Part shown: positions 7,190 through 10,245 of the stretch, piece by piece | How the letters are laid out: each line of letters starts with the position of its first letter | Numbering within the stretch: the stretch's first letter is position 1 | Source: Pseudomonadota bacterium | Lineage (GTDB): Bacteria; Pseudomonadota; Alphaproteobacteria; Azospirillales; Azospirillaceae | Assembly (NCBI GenBank): GCA_023413605.1 | Contig: JAEZPL010000052.1 | Location: 1 to 10,245, forward strand | Direction of reading: 5' to 3' | DNA: 10,245 nucleotides | Notes under the pieces: generated by a model | What the model saw: the letters and a program-made list of their open reading frames with translations, nothing else | What the model was told of the DNA's origin: nothing | Database searches by the model: none | Made by a program: the position numbers and the translations under genes

Positions 7190-8542
7190 ATGACCATCGC
7201 CAAGGGCTTCCTGCACACGGACGGCAACCAGATCGTCGATTCGTCGGGTCAGAACGTCAAGCTGACGGGCGTGAACTGGTTCGGTGGAGAAGGTTTTGTC
7301 TTCAACCCCAACGGCATGGACATGCGCGGTTACTGGGGCATGATGGATCAGATGAAGTCGCTCGGCTTCAACACCATCCGCCTTCCCTGGAGTGATGCGG
7401 CCCTTGACGCTGATCGTGCGACGGGCATCGACACGTCGAAGAACCCCGACCTTGAGAACAAGACCCCGCTGGAGGTCATGGACAAGGTCATCGACTACGC
7501 CGGCCGCATCGGCATGAAGGTCATCCTCGACCACCATCGCTCCAGCGACGGTGCGTCCGCCAACGAGAACGGCCTGTGGTACGACGACCAGTACCCTGAG
7601 TCGAAGATGATCGAAAACTGGAAGATGCTGGCGGAGCGCTACAAGGGCAACGACACCGTTATCGGTGCCGACCTGCACAACGAGCCGCACGGCGACGCGA
7701 CCTGGGGCGGCGGCGATCCGAAGACGGATTGGGCCGCGGCCGCGGAGCGCATCGGCAACGCCATCCAGACCGTGAACAAGGACTGGCTGCTGCTGGTCGA
7801 AGGCGTCGAGATCCACGACAACAAGTGGGAATGGTGGGGCGGCAACCTGGCCGGCGCCAAGGAACGCCCGATCGAATTCGACACGCCGAACAAGCTGGTC
7901 TATTCGGTCCACTCCTACGGCCCGTCCATCCACGAGATGGAATGGTTCAAGGACCCGGACTTCCCGAACAACATGGACAAGCAGTACAGCGACAACTGGG
8001 GCTGGCTGATGAAAGAAAACAAGGCCCCGGTTCTGGTCGGCGAGTTCGGCGGCAAGCTGGACACCGAGCAGGACAGGACCTACATCGCCAAGCTCATGGA
8101 ATACATGAACGGCGACTTCGACGGCGACGGCACCAACGACCTGGGTGCCGGCAAGGAGGGCGCCAGCTGGACCTACTGGTCGTGGAACCCGAACTCGGGC
8201 GACACCGGCGGCATCCTGAAGGACGACTGGCAGACGGTCGACCAGGTTAAGTACAACGCCATCAAGTCCGGCCTGTACTCCGGCGGCGGCAGCGAGGGCA
8301 AGTCCCCGTGGTCGCCGGCCACGGCCCAGGCCCTGTCGGACGGCGTCCACCTCGTGGACCTGGCCCAGGACAGCGTCAACGTCTGGGCGCACGCCGCGGC
8401 GCAGGCCCAGGCCACGCAGGCCGCCACCCACGCGGCGACCGACGCGGCCAATCTGACGGCCACCGACCCGCTGCAGCTGGACACGGCCTATGATCCGTCG
8501 CAGACGCATCATGATCCGTTGGACGGTCACGGGGCCGGCTGA
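7190..8542 (+). CDS. glycoside hydrolase family 5 endoglucanase (Acidothermus E1-like), no signal peptide
   Basis: Retaining beta-1,4-endoglucanase expected to cut cellulose or related glucans. It has 450 residues. GH5 catalytic domain spans about 1-362 with Arg64 (RLPWSD), His115/His116 (DHHRS), acid/base Glu165 in DLHNEPHG, His241 in VHSYG, nucleophile Glu285 in VLVGEFGGK, and Trp332 in YWSWNPNSGDTGGILKDDW. The layout follows Acidothermus E1 (GH5 subfamily 1). A calcium-loop-like insertion, DFDGDGTND, lies at 309-317. Residues 363-450 form a Gly/Ser linker and an Ala/Thr/Gln/His-rich tail ending DPLDGHGAG. The start is secure: GAGG (7178-7181) is 8 bases upstream and an in-frame TAA at 7142 excludes a longer form. 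No signal peptide is therefore encoded, although these enzymes are normally exported. The gene stands alone between the AT-rich leader and a strong terminator, inside an otherwise housekeeping region, suggesting acquisition. Confidence 0.93.
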   Translation: MTIAKGFLHTDGNQIVDSSGQNVKLTGVNWFGGEGFVFNPNGMDMRGYWGMMDQMKSLGFNTIRLPWSDAALDADRATGIDTSKNPDLENKTPLEVMDKVIDYAGRIGMKVILDHHRSSDGASANENGLWYDDQYPESKMIENWKMLAERYKGNDTVIGADLHNEPHGDATWGGGDPKTDWAAAAERIGNAIQTVNKDWLLLVEGVEIHDNKWEWWGGNLAGAKERPIEFDTPNKLVYSVHSYGPSIHEMEWFKDPDFPNNMDKQYSDNWGWLMKENKAPVLVGEFGGKLDTEQDRTYIAKLMEYMNGDFDGDGTNDLGAGKEGASWTYWSWNPNSGDTGGILKDDWQTVDQVKYNAIKSGLYSGGGSEGKSPWSPATAQALSDGVHLVDLAQDSVNVWAHAAAQAQATQAATHAATDAANLTATDPLQLDTAYDPSQTHHDPLDGHGAG

Positions 8543-8573
8543 CCGCCGGGCCGAAACGGCGACGCAAGGAATG

Positions 8574-8604
8574 GGGGCTGGCAGCCGCGCTGCCGGCCCC
8601 TTTT
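8574..8604 (+). terminator. intrinsic terminator of the cellulase gene
   Basis: GGGGCTGGCAGC (8574-8585) pairs with GCTGCCGGCCCC (8589-8600) over 12 bp with one G-U wobble and loop CGC, followed by TTTT. It starts 32 bases after the cellulase stop. It isolates the cellulase transcript from thrC. Confidence 0.88.
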
Positions 8605-8758
8605 CCGCATCCGCGGCCGTCCTTGTTCCCCGCCGTGGGGGCAGCCGCCGCTTGCGCGGATGGGGGGCAGCGGCTAACTATGCCCTTTCCACAACCGTTG
8701 CCGGCGCTACCCTTACGCCGGCTTCATTGCGTCGGCCCTAAAGCGTCGGAGTTTTGCG
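8605..8758 (+). promoter_or_regulatory. thrC upstream region with two inverted repeats
   Basis: This region should hold the thrC promoter, because a terminator closes the previous gene. CATCCGCG (8608-8615) matches CGCGGATG (8655-8662), with an inner CCCC/GGGG (8628-8640). GCCGGCG (8700-8706) pairs with CGCCGGC (8716-8722) around nine bases and would sit in the 5' leader. No leader peptide rich in threonine codons and no T-tract was seen. A confident -35/-10 pair could not be chosen. Confidence 0.4.
8748..8751 (+). promoter_or_regulatory. ribosome binding site supporting the thrC GTG start
   Basis: GGAG seven bases before GTG 8759. No in-frame ATG gives the family N terminus, so this site decides the start. 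Confidence 0.65.
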
Positions 8759-10168
8759 GTGCAGTACGTCAGCACGCGGGGCCAGGCCCCGGTCCTGGGT
8801 TTCGAAGATGTCCTCCTGGCCGGTCTGGCGCGCGACGGTGGCCTGTATGTGCCGCAGAGCTGGCCGCAGTTCTCGGCGGACGACATCCGCGCCATGCGCG
8901 GCCTGCCGTACAGCGAGATCGCCGTCCGCGTGATGCTGCCCTTCCTGGGCGGCGCCATCGCGGAGGATGACTTCCGCGCCATCGTGAAGGACGCCTACGC
9001 CACCTTCGACCACACCGCCGTGACGCCGCTGGTGCAGCTCGACCAGAGCAACTGGGTGCTGGAGCTTTTCCACGGCCCGACGCTGGCCTTCAAGGACGTG
9101 GCGCTGCAACTGCTCGGCCGCCTGTTCGACCATGTGCTGGCCAAGCGCGGGGAGCGGGTGACCATCGTCGGCGCCACCTCCGGCGACACCGGCTCCGCCG
9201 CCATCGAGGCCTGCCGCGACCGCCAGAACGTGGACATCTTCATCCTGCACCCCAAGGGCCGCACGTCGGAGGTGCAGCGCCGGCAGATGACCAGCGTGCT
9301 GTCCGACAACGTCCACAACGTCGCGCTGCACGGCACCTTCGACGATTGCCAGGATCTGGTGAAGGCGATGTTCAACGACGTGGCCTTCCGCGACCGGATG
9401 GGCCTGTCGGCGGTGAACTCCATCAACTGGGCGCGCATCATGGCCCAGATCGTCTACTACTTCACGGCCGCGGTGGCGCTGGGCGCGCCGGACCGCAAGG
9501 TGGCCTTCACCGTGCCGACGGGCAATTTCGGCAACGTCTACGCCGCCTATGGCGCGCGGTCGATGGGGCTGCCGATCGAAAAGCTCGTCGTGGGCTCCAA
9601 CTCCAACGACATCCTGGCGCGCTTTTTTGCGAGCGGCGCCATGTCGGCGGCTCCGGTCGTGCCCACATTGAGTCCCAGCATGGACATCCAGATCTCCTCC
9701 AACTTCGAGCGGCTGCTGTTCGACCTGTTGGGGCGCGACGGCGCTGCCGTCACGGCGTCGATGAACCGCTTCCGCGCGGAAGGGAAGTTCGAGGTTACCG
9801 AGGCCCAACTGGCCCAGGCCCTGGCGATCTTCGCCGGCCACCGGGTGGACGAGGCCGGCACCATGGCGACCATCGAGCAGGTCTGGACGACCAGCGGCTA
9901 TCTGCTCGACCCGCACACGGCGGTCGGCGTGGCCTCCGCCAAGGCGGCCGGGCTGCCGGCCGACGTCGCGACGGTCATCCTGGCGACCGCCCATCCCGCC
10001 AAGTTCCCCGACGCGGTCGAGAAGGCGACCGGCCACCGGCCGGACCTGCCGCCGCGCCTGTCCGACCTGTATGTGCGCGAGGAGCGCCTGTCCGAGTTGC
10101 CCAACGATCTGGGCGCCGTGCAGGCCTTCGTCGCGGAACGCGCCCGCGCCGCCAAGGAGGCCGCATGA
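8759..10168 (+). CDS. thrC: threonine synthase
   Basis: PLP-dependent fold-type II enzyme that converts O-phosphohomoserine to L-threonine, the last step of the pathway. It has 469 residues, the usual length of the longer bacterial/fungal class. GTG 8759 gives the typical N terminus MQYVSTRGQAPVLGFEDVLL and has GGAG at 7 bases. The PLP lysine is Lys112 in HGPTLAFKDVALQLLG. The phosphate-binding SGDTG is at 141-145. TVPTGNFGNVYAAYGARSMG (251-270) and GSNSNDIL (279-286) are further family signatures. The stop overlaps the start of the M16 peptidase gene (ATGA at 10165-10168); the thrC-M16 pairing is common in alphaproteobacteria. It is transcribed independently of the cellulase, which ends in a terminator. 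Confidence 0.97.
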   Translation: MQYVSTRGQAPVLGFEDVLLAGLARDGGLYVPQSWPQFSADDIRAMRGLPYSEIAVRVMLPFLGGAIAEDDFRAIVKDAYATFDHTAVTPLVQLDQSNWVLELFHGPTLAFKDVALQLLGRLFDHVLAKRGERVTIVGATSGDTGSAAIEACRDRQNVDIFILHPKGRTSEVQRRQMTSVLSDNVHNVALHGTFDDCQDLVKAMFNDVAFRDRMGLSAVNSINWARIMAQIVYYFTAAVALGAPDRKVAFTVPTGNFGNVYAAYGARSMGLPIEKLVVGSNSNDILARFFASGAMSAAPVVPTLSPSMDIQISSNFERLLFDLLGRDGAAVTASMNRFRAEGKFEVTEAQLAQALAIFAGHRVDEAGTMATIEQVWTTSGYLLDPHTAVGVASAKAAGLPADVATVILATAHPAKFPDAVEKATGHRPDLPPRLSDLYVREERLSELPNDLGAVQAFVAERARAAKEAA

Positions 10169-10245
10169 CCATTCGAGTGACCACGCTGCCGAACGGGCTG
10201 CGCGTCGCGACCGACACCATGCCCGACGTGCAGTCGGTGTCGCTC
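10165..10245 (+). CDS. M16 family zinc peptidase (MPP-like), N-terminal fragment
   Basis: Only 27 residues lie in the window: MTIRVTTLPNGLRVATDTMP followed by DVQSVSL. The pattern T.LPNGLRV.T...P...SVS is the standard start of M16 peptidases related to the mitochondrial processing peptidase beta subunit. The zinc motif HxxEH would lie a few dozen residues further on, beyond the edge. ATG 10165 overlaps the thrC stop, and AAGGAGG (10154-10160) is 4 bases upstream. The position after thrC supports the call. Substrate and exact subgroup cannot be read from this fragment. Confidence 0.85.
   Translation, partial: MTIRVTTLPNGLRVATDTMPDVQSVSL

Noticed and set aside
6989..8530. 513-codon minus-strand frame opposite the cellulase
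   Set aside because: Antisense shadow; Val/Arg/His-rich with no family signature, whereas the plus frame is a clear GH5 enzyme.
8738..10036. 432-codon minus-strand frame opposite thrC
   Set aside because: Antisense shadow of thrC, low-information composition.

Overview
The window looks like chromosomal DNA of a GC-rich alphaproteobacterium, probably a Rhodospirillales/Azospirillum-type organism. That placement is inferred from gene order, protein style and base composition, not from a search. All genes lie on the plus strand. Genes that abut are mostly joined by ATGA or GTGA overlaps.

Layout: (1) 1-882, the 3' part of ctaD (cytochrome aa3 oxidase subunit I); (2) 967-1872, ctaB, heme O synthase; (3) 1869-2006, a 45-residue single-span CoxF/CtaF-like protein; (4) 2120-2755, ctaG (Cox11-type copper chaperone); (5) 2780-3649, ctaE (subunit III); (6) 3664-3810, an inverted pair of hairpin repeats; (7) 3848-4222, a DUF983 zinc-ribbon membrane protein; (8) 4219-4977, SURF1; (9) 4974-6467, an M32 metallocarboxypeptidase translationally coupled to SURF1; (10) 6468-7189, a 722-base non-coding stretch with an array of short GCACAA-type sites followed by an AT-rich leader; (11) 7190-8542, a GH5 endoglucanase resembling Acidothermus E1, without a signal peptide, closed by a strong intrinsic terminator; (12) 8759-10168, thrC; (13) 10165 to the end, the start of an M16 (MPP-like) peptidase gene.

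The first nine kilobase-scale elements form a respiratory module. Subunits I and III are made together with the factors that supply heme (CtaB), load copper B (CtaG) and help heme a insertion (SURF1). The thrC-M16 pair is a separate housekeeping unit. The cellulase and its regulatory leader sit between these two conserved blocks and look like an accessory insertion with its own transcription unit.

The most striking observation is an in-frame TAG (757-759) inside ctaD. The conserved C-terminal tail of subunit I continues in the same frame for 40 more codons, to a second TAG. Other points of interest are the REPIN-like inverted repeat with compensatory stem changes, three back-to-back tetraloop hairpins before ctaG, the helically phased GCACAA sites, and the leaderless cellulase with an alanine-rich tail. 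I see no CRISPR array, tRNA, rRNA, transposase or clearly new multi-gene system.
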